Below are positions 12,362 through 22,981 of a stretch of DNA of 64,000 nt, one piece after another (position 1 is the stretch's first letter; each line of letters opens with the position of its first letter). The stretch covers positions 682,001-746,000 of the forward strand of contig JAIWZP010000001.1 in the NCBI GenBank assembly GCA_025201375.1, in the 5' to 3' direction. The stretch comes from Gongronella butleri (taxonomy: Eukaryota > Mucoromycota > Mucoromycetes > Mucorales > Cunninghamellaceae). The notes beneath the pieces are model-generated. The model saw nothing but the letters and a program-made list of their open reading frames with translations. It was not told the DNA's origin and searched no databases. A program made the translations under genes and the position numbers.

Positions 12362-14120
12362 CTCTTCAAAACTCAAGCGCTTCTATCGTCGTTGGTCACT
12401 GATTCATTTGAGGTGTTTTCACGCCGATAGGTCGCGCCCTTGCCGCGTGCGCTACCAAAATGGGAAAGACCTTACAGTACCTTCTTTTTGTCGGGAGCGT
12501 TCTCCAGATCTCGTTCCTCGGGTCCTATATTTGAGCTGGAGGAGGCTGAACATAAAAAGCCGACGATGTCAGTTTTTTCAGAGATCGAATCATTCAGTCC
12601 TGAGCACATGCATTTTTCATAGAATCAGGGCTAAACCAGGATCCAAAGAGTTCTCAAGGCTAACTCACCGAAAACGCGAAGCGATATCTCCAAACTACAA
12701 GCGCTTTTACCACGTTTGGCCGCTGATTCATTTGAGGTGACTCACGTGTCGGGGCGCTCAGCCATTGCCACGGTACGGGACAAAATGTTGATGATCGTAC
12801 CCCCTTTACGCCTATGAAACTGGCACTTCATCAGAAACTCGCTCGTCTGGTCCCAAATTTGAACCAGTTTATGGCAGACCCAATTCTCTAACGGTGTTAA
12901 TTTTTTTCGCGAACCCGATCACCCAGTCTGGAGAAATCTCGAGATTCGTGTTTGCTAGTGAAAACCCAGCGTAAAACAATATTTCACGCGTTTCTCCTGG
13001 TGAGCCTGACCATCTGGCTCCAAATTTAGACATGTGGATACTCGACTCGAAATTTCGATGATTCCATGTTTTTTCGCAAACCGGATCAGTCAGTCCTGAG
13101 AAAATGCATAATGCATAAATTAAGGGCCAAACCAAGATCAAAACGACCCCTGAAGGCTAACTTGCCGAAAACTTGACGCGATATCCCCAAACTACAAGCG
13201 CTTTACCGCGTTTGGCCGATGATTCATTTGAGGTGATTGACGCGTCGGGGCGCTCAGCCGTTGTCGCGGTACGAGACCAAATGGAGCTGATCTTAGCCCT
13301 TTTACACCTATGAAACTGGCGCTTCATCAGAAACTTTCTCATCTGGTCCCAAATTTGGACCAGTTGATGGTAGACCCAATTCTTCAGTATTATTACGTTT
13401 TTTCGCGAATCGGATCACTCAGTCGCGAGAAAGATCGTGATTCATGTTTGGTAGTGAAACCCCAGCGCAAAATAATATTTTACGCGTTTCTCTCGATGAG
13501 GCCAATTATCTGGCTCCAAATTCAGGTCAGTGGAAACTCGCCTCAAAAATCCAACAATGTCAAGTTTTTTCCCAGATCGGATCACTCAGTCCTGAGAAAA
13601 TACATTTTTTATAAAATCAGTGCTAAACCAGGATCTAAAAGAGTTCTCAAGGCTAACTCACCGAAAACGCGAAGCGATATACCCAAACCGCAAGCGTTTT
13701 TACCGCGTTTGACCACCGATTCATTTGAGATGCCTCACGTGGGGAGGCGCTCAGCTGTTGCCGCAGTACGAGACAAAATGCTGCTGATCGTACCCCCTTT
13801 ACGCCTATGAAATTGGCGCTTTCTCAGAAACTCGCTCATCTGGTCCCAAATTTGGACCAGTTGATGACAAACCCAGTTCTTCATTGCTGTTTCGTTTTTT
13901 TCGCGAATTGGATCACTCAGTCTCGAAAAATCTCGAGATTCTTGTTTGCTAGTGAAAACCAGGGCCAAATAATATTTTACGCGTTCCTCTCGATGAGCTT
14001 GACCATCTGACTCTAAATTTATACCAGTGGATACAGTACTCGAGTCAAAACTTCGAGTACTCTAACTTTTTTTTTCGCAAATCGGATCACTCAGTATTGA
14101 GAAATCTCGAGATTTGTGTT
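12362..14120. repeat. Higher-order tandem repeat, unit about 497 bp, made of about 166-bp monomers
   Basis: Anchor words recur at constant spacing. GATTCATTTGAG-like occurs at 12401, 12725, 13221 and 13718 (spacings 324, 496, 497). CCTATGAAA-like occurs at 12811, 13307 and 13804 (496, 497). Inside each unit, CTGG(T/C)(C/T)CCAAATTT-like occurs twice, 167 nt apart (12847/13014, 13343/13510, 13840/14007), and the next unit follows 329-330 nt later, so three monomers of about 166 bp make one unit. The first unit is short by about one monomer. Copies are diverged, not identical, and no frame is conserved between them. Confidence 0.85.
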
Positions 14121-14280
14121 TACTACTAGTTTTCAATTTTTCTGCAGTGCCTCGTAAAATTTATCACTTTAATCTCATCTGTATTGATCATCAATAATAC
14201 AGTAATGGCTCCAATGACATGAAATTTTGTACAAACAATGGTTTGGAGGTATAAAAAAAACTATCAAATTATAAAATAAA

Positions 14281-14975
14281 TATAGTGAGCGGGTTTTGAA
14301 ATAGAGCAAAAAAGGGGAACCTGACGCGTCACGCCACGCCACGCGTACCGAAGCTTACGGTATACCGGTACAATGGCCTGTGGAGACGAATTGACATTAT
14401 GAATCAATGTCTTCAAATTTTTCTGAGACAATTTTGGAGATATCTGATTATTTCTGTCAGTTCATTTTAGAGTACACGTGTCGAGCCAGAGAGCAGCGTG
14501 TCAATTGGTCAAATTGTCACTGTCAAGAGCCAAGCGCCAAAAGTACATATGGAAAAATGATTTTATCTCTAGCAAACCATTTTAATCTCTTTGTTGACTT
14601 GAAACAACTATGATATCATAATCATTTAATTTGAAAGCCTAAGAGTAGTAGTGGATACTATTGATTAGCTGTGATTATATCAACTAGATAGGGCATCGCG
14701 GTCACACTAAGGAAGTCGCGGCAAATGACGCGTCCGACGCGTCACAGTAACAATTTGACCAATTGACACGCTGCTCTCCGGCATGACGCTTGTGCCCTAA
14801 AATGAATCGACAAAAAAAAATCAGAAGCATCCATGATTGTCTCAGAAAAATTTGGAGATATTGATTCATAATGTCAATTCGTCTCCACAGGCCATTGTAT
14901 AGCCTTGGGTACGCGTCGAGTCGCGTGACGCGTCAGGTTCCCCTTTTTTCTCTATTTCAAAACCCGCTCACTATA
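14281..14975. mobile_element. Foldback/MITE-like element with about 240-bp inverted termini
   Basis: The left arm (14281-14525) and right arm (14744-14975) are inverted copies of each other, differing by scattered substitutions and small indels. Both outer ends read TATAGTGAGCGGGTTTTGAA going inwards. The centre of about 220 bp is unique and contains no transposase. The ends could be read as AGTGAGCGGG flanked by TA, which would fit a TA target-site duplication of the Tc1/mariner group; that class assignment is inference. The element sits directly beside the tandem-repeat array. Confidence 0.8.
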
Positions 14976-15433
14976 TTCCGGTCCTAGGCGTCCTACTATA
15001 TCATACGTATCCATGCTGAACGCGACTCGCATCATGCAAAATTTGTCACTACGACACGCGCTTGATGGCCGGACGACTCAGATGCTCTTGATCAAGAACC
15101 GCGGTCCATTTCTAAAAATGTACATTCTCAGATGCTTGGGCCAACGTGGTCGTGATTGCAAGCTCCCAAAATCTTGAATTACACATGAATTGCACATTAC
15201 AGTATACACAGTGGGCAATTTGTATCATACTGTATGAAGTATGATGCAAGATTCATCCTCCAGCTATAATACAGTATCATGCCACGATTGATGCGTCGAT
15301 AATCGACCTTGTAAAAGTTTGTTGGTACACTTTCAAAGTTTGAGGGCACACGGACGCCTTGTGCAAGCAATTTATTAAACATCTCTTTTGTCATTTTTGG
15401 CATCAACGTGTGATTTTTGCTTTATTTGGTGAT
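14976..15433. other. Intergenic region without a recognisable gene
   Basis: This is the 3' flank of the minus-strand gene that ends at 15434. It contains several TACTGTA/TACAGTA words (15198, 15229, 15270) like other repeat-rich parts of the window. No gene is supported. Confidence 0.5.
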
Positions 15434-16683
15434 TCAAACTCGCTGATGTGCTAACAAAAAGGCAACAAAAAGACACAAAGAGACGACGTGTGGAACGGGG
15501 AGGGCGTGCGCGGCAGAGGGGGCGCCAGGGAGGTTGGGAGGCATGCCAAGTCCGATGTGAAAATCGCCGGGCTGGACAATGCCGGGAACGGTCTGATGGT
15601 TCTGATCGAGGACGATGGTTGTGGTCTTGTACACGGTCTTTGCAGCAACAGTGGTTGTGACAGCGGCGAGGCGGCCAGCGCCACCGGGGTATAGCTCGTT
15701 TGCGTCGTCATAATCGTCATAATTCCCATAACCCTCATAGTAGCCATCGTAATAATTGTCATATGCATCATATTCATCCTCCTGGACAACATCTTCGCCC
15801 TCTTCAAGCTGCATATATTCTTCCTCGTCAAGGCGATCCTCTGGTGAAAATAATGAAAAACACAAGTAAGACACGTGAACAGCGCTTTTTGCTACTGTAC
15901 GCGGACAATACCTTGATCAATGGCACCAGGCTGCTGAGGTTGCTGCTTTTCCTTTTTGCGGTTCTTTTTTCGATTTGAGTTCTTTTTTTTGTTCTTTTTT
16001 TTGTCGCCTCGAGGAACCTGGCCGGCGTCGCGACCGGCCTTATTCTCCATTGGAGGTGAGCCTCGATCACGCGGTGCGGCCGCGTCCTCGGGATTCACGA
16101 CTTGTTCACTGCCAGTGTCAGGCTTGGGTTTCTTTTGCGGCTTGGGATCTTTCTTTTTCTTGTCTACGATTAAGAAATAAACGAGGTGATCAACATGTCT
16201 CGCGAGTCAATGGGCGCGTGATGCTCACCAAAATGGATTGGCTGCGCATCATTCCCGGGCGACCGGTCTTCTAAGACATAAAAAGTAGAAAATCAGTGAA
16301 CTGACACGTCGTTTGCAAGGTAACACAGGGAGATACGGTAACACGGTGCCTTTTGCGTATCTTACCATGCTGACGGCGCGACTGTTCAAACATATCAGAC
16401 CGATCTACGTGTATGCCAAGTGATTTTTCATTAGACACTTCGCATATGTCTTTTTTCACGCGCACTGACCAGGTTCTGTAGGCACCATCTTCCGATTTAA
16501 GCTATCGGCGTCCTTGCCACCCTCTTTGCCTATGCAACAAAGGTCAAATTAAATGGTCAACTTGAATGCAAGCATCAAAAACTGGCCTAAATCGCGTTTT
16601 CTTGTCTTTTCGCAGAATTTCTTACGTCTATCGCGTGAGCCTGCTACCAAATCATTGATCAATTGATCTACATTCACAGACAT
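15434..16683 (-). CDS. Low-complexity protein with basic middle and acidic Tyr-rich region
   Basis: Six exons: 16683-16626, 16529-16470, 16404-16366, 16270-16229, 16163-15912 and 15840-15434, giving 285 aa. The frame closes perfectly across all junctions, and every intron interrupts a codon after its first base (phase 1). The start is ATG MSVNVDQLINDL. Residues about 65-150 are very rich in Lys with Asn, Gln and Pro. Residues about 150-200 are Glu/Asp-rich and then Tyr/Asp/Gly-rich. A Thr/Val segment follows, and the C-terminus is hydrophobic (PHVVSLCLFVAFLLAHQRV), which could be a tail anchor. There is no N-terminal signal peptide. I recognise no family. The charge layout would suit a nucleic-acid or ribosome-associated protein, but that is only a guess. 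Confidence 0.7.
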
Positions 16684-16851
16684 GATATGCAAAAAGTGCC
16701 GGGTGGAAACAGAAAAGGAAGAAAAGGAAGAAAACAGGAGAAACGAGCGTGTTCGTGTGGAGTCACACTTTAATTTATTGACACGTTCGGAGACAATCAT
16801 ATATTAGCATTGGTATATTGCATTGGTACTGGACGACGAGAAGAGGGTTGG

Positions 16852-17995
16852 TTACCACTCCAATGGCTCGTTCTTGACTATAGGCTCCGGTTTCACAGCG
16901 AGAAGTGGCGCGTCATGATCGTGTTCCTCCTTTTTGACCACCTTTTTCTTGCTTTTCTTAACCATGGACGATGGACAGGTGTCATTGACGGGGCACTCGT
17001 CGCATTTTGGTCCGCGAGGAAGACATAGGCTCTGGCCGTACCCAACCAGCATAGGATTGATCTCATTCCAGTGTTCTTTCGGCAGCCATGATTGAAGACT
17101 CTAAAAAAAAAATTCCCGGCATGAGGGATTGTCGCCCCCTTGTTTGCTTGTTCCCTTTTTAAGTCTCACCAGCCGCGTGTCTTCAGGGCCACCTTTGTCC
17201 GTTTTGCACCAGCCGAGACGGTTGGAAATACGATGAACATGCACGTCGACGCCAATACCCATGTTCCTGCAAAAAAAAAAAAAAATGACGCGTCAATTCA
17301 CGTGTCAGACGCACCAATTGCCACTGTCCCTACTTGTTCCACGCGTTCTGAAGTGCCAAATAGCCCATCTTGGGGCCTAAACAGAGGAAATGTGAGAAAT
17401 TGTGATTTTAGCGCGTTTAATTCGTGTCGTTACCGACGCCTGGTAGGCTCATCAATCCTTCGATGGTGTCAGGTATATCGTCGTCATACTGGTCGCGCAG
17501 GATGCGCGCTGTCTGCTTGATGTAGCCTGCCTTTCGCGAATGAAAGCCGACGGTGCGGATCATGTCGTCCAATTCCTTTTCGTCCACGTCCAGGATGCTG
17601 TCAATGGACAATCCGCCAGGCAGATCGGCTTGTAGGCGACGCACGACGACGCTGGTGACAGTGTCCTTTGTCTGCGACGACAGCATAAGCGACACGAGTG
17701 TTTGGAATCGTTGCTGTTTGACGGGCTTTTCGCGCTCCGCAAGGCACGCGCACCCCATGGTGTCGACGACCGCAGGGTGCGTTTGTCGGTACGCCTTGAT
17801 CTTGTCAAACACCTCCTTCCAATCGTGCGGCGGCACACTCTTTTTCTTGCCCTGGCTGCTTGAAAAGTAGGGCGAAGCTTCGGTTTTGATTTTTCGCTTC
17901 TTGGCTGGGGAAGAAAGAGCCGCAGCCGCGGGCTCGGACTTGATGACGGCGTCGGCAACGAGCGACGATGCAAGGCGGGTGCTGCGACGCTGCAT
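16852..17995 (-). CDS. nth1: Endonuclease III homologue (bifunctional DNA glycosylase/AP lyase)
   Basis: Exons 17995-17434, 17376-17334, 17266-17170 and 17100-16852 give 316 aa. The glycosylase fold spans about residues 65-285, with [12 protein letters not shown] near its start and the helix-hairpin-helix LPGVGPKMG, in which the GVG is split by the first intron. The family's catalytic Lys is replaced in this stretch by Met or lies next to it (LPGVGPKMGY has K then M), and the catalytic Asp is in [14 protein letters not shown]. The [4Fe-4S] ligand pattern C-x6-C-x2-C-x5-C is intact ([17 protein letters not shown]). The N-terminus is Arg/Lys-rich and could target the nucleus or mitochondria. 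Known role: it excises oxidised pyrimidines in base-excision repair. The neighbouring plus-strand gene starts 233 nt away. Confidence 0.95.
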
Positions 17996-18227
17996 ATGGA
18001 GGGACGGGGGCGAAAAGACGAAAAACAAGCGCAGTCTTCCCAAAAGCGCAGAAAAAAGCATTTCCAAACGGCCAATGGCGGAGTAAGACGGAGTAACAAA
18101 TAGAGTTTGACGGACGAGCGCATTAAAAAAGAGGCCAAAATGCCCTTTTTACCCTTTTTGCTCTTCTTTTCCATTGTAAAAATCACTCTTTCTCTCTCCA
18201 TTCTCTTTCCCACCCCTTCTCTTTGCT
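17996..18227. promoter_or_regulatory. Divergent promoter between NTH1 and the phosphatase gene
   Basis: 232 bp separate the two start codons. The right half is CT-rich on the plus strand (18150-18222), a common fungal core-promoter feature. No clear TATA box was seen. Confidence 0.55.
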
Positions 18228-19395
18228 ATGCGTGCTGATCGGAACCTGGCCGTGTTTGACTTTGACTGGTAGGGCATCCAAGGATCCCCAGAATTCCCGG
18301 TGCACAGGCACAATGGCCTAATCTCCTATCTTTTTTATTTTTTACGACGCAGGTCGTTGATCGAGCAAGATAGCGACCATTGGTGCACGTCGCATCTATC
18401 TGCCGCGGCATGGGCCAAGGTGCAAGAGCAAGCCAAGAGCGTCCAATGGACGGATCTGATGCAAGTAGCCTCAAATGGCGTTTCATGAGGGCGTTTTGCT
18501 CATTTTCGTCTCTTTTTTTCTTTTTTTTTTTTTTTTTTGTCAACCTCAGTGATCAGACGTTCTCGGAATTGCAAGACCAAGGCGTTACCATTGAGCAGAT
18601 GCAGCAGGTGTTGCAAAAGATCCCTTTTGTAAGAATTAGCGTGAAATGGCGTGAAATGGCAGCTGACCAACGTCATTTTCGTCATCTAGACACCGGCGAT
18701 GCTCGAGACGCTCAAGGCATTGAATAGTCATGACACTCATGTCGTGATTCTGTCGGATGCCAACTCGTTTTTCATCGAAACAATCTTAGAGGTAAAAAAA
18801 AAAAAAAAAAAAAGGAGGCACACGTGGAGCGGAGCGGCCCTTGCTTTTGGCCTGGTTTTATGCACAGACAGTTTTCTATTTTCACTCATTCTTGGCCAAT
18901 GAAATGATCTGATTGTAGGCATATGGAGTGCGCGACCTCGTTCATCACATTATCACAAACCCTGCTCACTTGGACGATCACACGGGCCGTCTGCGCATTG
19001 AGCGTCGTCGTCCGCAATCGGCGCCGCCCCACCAATGCCCCCACCCATGCACCCCGAATATCTGCAAAGGTACACACGGCTCAAAAAAAAAAAAATGACT
19101 CTAAATCGTATTTTCTCCTTTTTTGTCATCCCCCCTTTTTTTAGGCCAAGAGTTAGATGCCTATCTTGCGCTGCATGGACCTTACCAAAAGATCATGTAC
19201 GTGGGCGATGGCACTAACGACTATTGCCCTGCAACGCGTCTGCGTGAGGGTGATCGTTATTTTGTACGCAATGGCAAGGGACTCAAGGCGTACCTGGAGG
19301 AGCATCCTGACGATTTGGCCGGCATCAAGGCTACAATCACGTACTGGGACACGTCCATTACCGTGCACGAAGCGGTCGAGCAAGAGGTGCTCTAG
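18228..19395 (+). CDS. PHOSPHO1/2-type HAD phosphatase
   Basis: Six exons: 18228-18268, 18353-18464, 18557-18628, 18690-18791, 18919-19069 and 19145-19395, giving 242 aa. The HAD motif I sits at the N-terminus as VFDFDWS; the family has DxD, and both Asp are present. Motif II lies in VVILSDANSFF, and motif III/IV in IMYVGDGTNDYCPA. The order and spacing match the PHOSPHO/putative phosphatase family, whose animal members hydrolyse phosphocholine/phosphoethanolamine or pyridoxal phosphate. The substrate here cannot be read from sequence. The protein is soluble, with no signal peptide. Alternative acceptors exist for exon 3 (CAG at 18547 or 18554); only the second keeps the frame open. The third and fourth introns are rich in A and T runs. 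Confidence 0.9.
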
Positions 19396-19487
19396 ACAAG
19401 ACGTTTTTTTGGAGTATATACGGGCTTTTTTGTTGTTTTGGTTTTTGTCTACAATTGATATATAAAACAGATGCGGCCGGCCATTGC

Positions 19488-20909
19488 TTAGCCGACGAAT
19501 TCCATCTCCTTGATGCGATTGGGCAAAAACTCGTCCTTGTACTTGTCCCAGATCTCTTGCAGCTGGTCCATATACTCCTTGTGCATCGTTTGGACCACTT
19601 TGTCTCTGTTTTCGTCCGTCACGTCCTTAGGTGGCGCAATGGGTTTGCCAACTACAAGAAAAAAAAGCGTGAGACACCGAATCGCGGCTCACAACATGCG
19701 TTACTTACAAACGACGCGGATGGGACGGCGATGCGGCATCAAACCAATATCATCTACGCGTAAAAAATAAAAGGATGTGAGCAGTCATTCTCGCGCGCCA
19801 ATTCGTCTCTTGCTGTCTCAATAGCACGACAGTCGTGCCAATTTCCACACTTACAATTAAAGATGCCACGTCCGTGGAAGAGCGGCACGGTGAAACCGAG
19901 GATGCCCTGGATTTTCTTTTGACATTTCCACATCCACGAGCCCTGCTCGGTCTTTAGCTGATCAAAGATCTCGTTTTCGCCAAAGCTGAGGCAAGGGACG
20001 AGGCTTGCACCGGTCTCGAGCGCGATCTTGACAAAACCAAGGCGTTTTTTGATGGTAAGATCCATGACGCCGGGGTGCGCGGCAAGCGACTCGGACGCGC
20101 CACCAATGACAATTGCAATGGACTTGCCGGGGCCAGATTGCAGCACATACTTGCAAGACGCGCGCGACACGGACGCCAGGCCCAAGCCAAGCAAATAGTC
20201 GCGGTGGAACGGAATCTTGAAATTCGAGTGAAGCGTCATCAGTGTCGTCTGGATCCCCGGGAACAGCTTGCTGAAACCGGCTCCCTCGGTGCCAAAAGTG
20301 ATCACCGCGCCATACGCGAGAATCCCATGCGGACCATAGCTGTAAAAAAAAAAAAAAAAAAAAAAAGTCAATTGCTTCGTTTTACCTCACCCCTTTTTCA
20401 TTTTATGTGGACCCTTGTTTTCGCTCCCGCTCTCCCTTTCCTCGTGCATACCCAAAGATATAGTTTTTGGTGGGATCCAAGTCAGCCTCCTAATGTTTGT
20501 CAAAAAGGGGGAAAATGCGGAAATATGAGCTTTACTGATTGCCATGTCAATCCTATCAAGACCAATTGGCGATGCAATCCATTGACACGTCGATGACGGT
20601 TTTTACCTTGATGATGGACACGGGGAAATAATCGGCAAAGTAATTCCAAAGGGAAAGGCGTCGAAGCCACTCTATCCTGCGCCCGCCGCGCACTGGCTGC
20701 TGGTCGAGGTAGACCCAAATCAGATACGCGATAAGCAGAGGCCACAAGAAAGGTAGGGCCCACAGACAGAGGAAGAACCCGAGGACAAACGACGGCTCAA
20801 CGCCATACAAAAGCGCTGAAAGGGTCTGCAAGCGTCGTTCCAGCGGCACAAGCAAAGGCGCCATGCGTGGCAGCCGGAAACCTTTGGTCGGTTTGTCCTT
20901 GTCAGCCAT
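19488..20909 (-). CDS. dgat2: Diacylglycerol O-acyltransferase 2 family protein
   Basis: Five exons (20909-20607, 20489-20452, 20339-19855, then two short ones) end at 19488; about 345 aa. A hydrophobic hairpin lies at about residues 35-75 (GFFLCLWALPFLWPLLIAYLI). The domain then follows the family order: YFPVSIIK, the motif block FGYGPHGI, PFHRDYLLGLGLASVSR, and near the end LMPHRRPIRVVVGKPI. Known role: it transfers acyl-CoA to diacylglycerol to make triacylglycerol in the ER and at lipid droplets; relatives acylate monoacylglycerol or wax alcohols. Oddity: the usual HPHG motif reads GPHG here, so the first His is Gly while the second His is kept. The gene is divergent from the GPC1-like gene. 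Confidence 0.92.
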
Positions 20910-20924
20910 GAGAAAGTATTAAAA

Positions 20925-20956
<32 letters not shown>

Positions 20957-21415
20957 GAAGCGAGGCAAAAAGCCAAATTTGCCAGGATGATGGCACCTTT
21001 TTTTTTTTTTTTTTTTTGTCAGCGGCGGAGTGCCAATATTTTGGCATTTCTATTTCTGGCCATCCTCTGTTTTCTACCGGTTCATTCGAGGAGGCGGATG
21101 ACCTCAATTCTGGGTCCTGGATTCCCTGATTTCAGCAAAAAAAAAAATGAGACTCGGGGCCCTGGGCGGTGCGTCACATGGCGCGTGAGGATGATCTGCA
21201 CGCTTGGGGCGGGAAGGCCACGGCGCGTGATTGCTCAATGCCCGAAAAGCGAGCTTAAAAAAAGTGGTCCTTTTCCGTTTCAATTCCTTTTCTTTTTGTT
21301 TTTTAGCCTTTCTTCGTCACTTTTTCAAATTTTTTTTTTCCCTTTCTTCTCTATTTCTCTCTCGCTCTCTCTCTCTTTTTTTTTTCTTTCCTCGGCACCC
21401 TCAAAGAAAAATACA
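20910..21415. promoter_or_regulatory. Divergent promoter between DGAT2 and GPC1 genes
   Basis: 505 bp separate the two start codons. It contains an A run (20938-20956), a T run (20998-21017), and a long C/T-rich stretch (21270-21400) just upstream of the GPC1 start. Confidence 0.5.
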
Positions 21416-22693
21416 ATGAGCAACACGTCACCAGACAGCCCGAGCTCGTCGGACACAGATCACGAGGACGTGCTGTTTGAAAACGATTTGGACACGATCG
21501 ACGAGTGGACGAGCGGGACGCACCCGCTGTCGGAAAACGACTTTGATATGATTGATTTGCTGTCTGCTGCGCTTGACCAAGTGACGGTGCAATTGAACGA
21601 GAAACAAGTTGCATTGCGGCAAAAGTCGACGGCGTGGACAGCCAAGACGCGCGATCGAATTCGCGGGCAAACGAGGAAGCTTGAGCAGCGACGAGACGCC
21701 CTTCAGGACAAATTGGTCAAGCAATACAAATCGCTCAATGCGCGGATGAATCGCGACGCGAAGACGGTGCGTTTGCGCGACAAGATCTCATTTGTGGTTG
21801 GTGTGGGCAATGCATGCGTGACACCGGCCCTGACAGCGCGTCAACCCGCGTGGATCCCCACATTCTACACGGTGCAATCGCTCTATTTGCTCTCGCTGCG
21901 ATTCTTCATCTACAAATCGCGCGGATGGCATTATTTCATCTTTGATCTGTGCTATTTTGTGAATGCCATGACGCTTCTTTTTGTTTGGCTGTTCCCGCAC
22001 TCGCGTGCCCTGTTCCTAGCCACCTACACGCTGACAACCGGCCCAGTCGCTTGGGCCATCATCACATGGCGCAATTCCCTCGTTTTCCATTCCCTCGACA
22101 AGGTCACCTCTGTTTTTATCCATATTTTCCCTGCCCTCGTCACGTACGTTATCCGCTGGCTGCCAGAGATCCACCCAGATACTGCAGCGGGCCAATTGGT
22201 GCGCGATGCGCGCTTCCCTGCCCTCGTTGACGCGTCCATGACCTTCAAAGAGACCATGGTGCTATCCACGGCCGCGTATCTCGTGTGGCAAACACTCTAT
22301 TACATCTTCATCATGGTTCGTCGACGCGAAAAGGTCGAATCCGGCCTTCGCGTCACATCGTATTCATGGCTCCTCAATGACAAGGCTGCTAAAAAATCGC
22401 TCTTACAGCGCGTCGCCTATGCATTCGGTCCGCAATACAAGGCCTACATGTTCATGCTCATCCAATTGATCTACAACATCCTCACATCCATCCCAACCTA
22501 CTTTTTGTTCAAGTCGTTTGCCCTGCATTCCGCGTTTTTGTGCGTCATGTTTGCTGCAAGCGTGTGGAACGGCGCAAATTACTACATCGACGTCTTTTCA
22601 CGCAGATACCAGGTCGACATGGAGCAAGCCTTTGCCAAGATCAATGCCGAATCCGCCGCAAATGGCCACAGCGACGCGAAAAAAGACAATTGA
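21416..22693 (+). CDS. gpc1: Glycerophosphocholine acyltransferase 1-like membrane protein
   Basis: A single exon of 425 aa. The open frame extends further upstream, but that part translates homopolymer-rich promoter DNA, so the ATG at 21416 (MSNTSPDSPSS) is the start. Residues 1-45 are acidic and Ser-rich; about 55-110 is a charged helical region. From about residue 125 there are around eight membrane segments, with family-type motifs such as YLLSLRFFIYKSRGWHYF and WGANYYIDVF-like WNGANYYIDVFSRRY near the C-terminus. Known role (GPC1/DUF2838 family): acyl-CoA-dependent acylation of glycerophosphocholine to lysophosphatidylcholine, in phosphatidylcholine remodelling. The gene lacks introns although most of its neighbours have several. 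Confidence 0.9.
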   Translation: MSNTSPDSPSSSDTDHEDVLFENDLDTIDEWTSGTHPLSENDFDMIDLLSAALDQVTVQLNEKQVALRQKSTAWTAKTRDRIRGQTRKLEQRRDALQDKLVKQYKSLNARMNRDAKTVRLRDKISFVVGVGNACVTPALTARQPAWIPTFYTVQSLYLLSLRFFIYKSRGWHYFIFDLCYFVNAMTLLFVWLFPHSRALFLATYTLTTGPVAWAIITWRNSLVFHSLDKVTSVFIHIFPALVTYVIRWLPEIHPDTAAGQLVRDARFPALVDASMTFKETMVLSTAAYLVWQTLYYIFIMVRRREKVESGLRVTSYSWLLNDKAAKKSLLQRVAYAFGPQYKAYMFMLIQLIYNILTSIPTYFLFKSFALHSAFLCVMFAASVWNGANYYIDVFSRRYQVDMEQAFAKINAESAANGHSDAKKDN

Positions 22694-22981
22694 CCTTGGT
22701 CACATCCACCAAATGGGCCAATTTGGACATCAATTGCTCAATCTTACCCCCAAGCTTTCCCCCACACACCCCTTTTTTATATTCCTCTTCTCTGTACTTA
22801 TTCTCTCTCATGATCAATGATGTTTGTAAAGCGTGCCTTGGTTGCAGTTATTCGGACGCGAAAAAAGGGGGAATTCGAGAAATCGGGGTTTTAAAAGGGC
22901 AACAAAAGCATGGCGCAACTCTAGTTTTTTTTTTTTTTTCTGTTCGTTCTCTTTCACTTTTTACTTTTGCTCAGATCAACC

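Noticed and set aside
12362..14120. CRISPR array
   Set aside because: Repeats are about 166 and 497 bp, diverged, without short spacers; the DNA is eukaryotic.
14407..14613. Small open frame in the foldback element
   Set aside because: It runs through the inverted arm, and no transposase motif is present.
20987..21415. N-terminal extension of the GPC1 frame
   Set aside because: The extra 143 codons translate homopolymers and C/T-rich promoter DNA; family similarity begins after the ATG at 21416.
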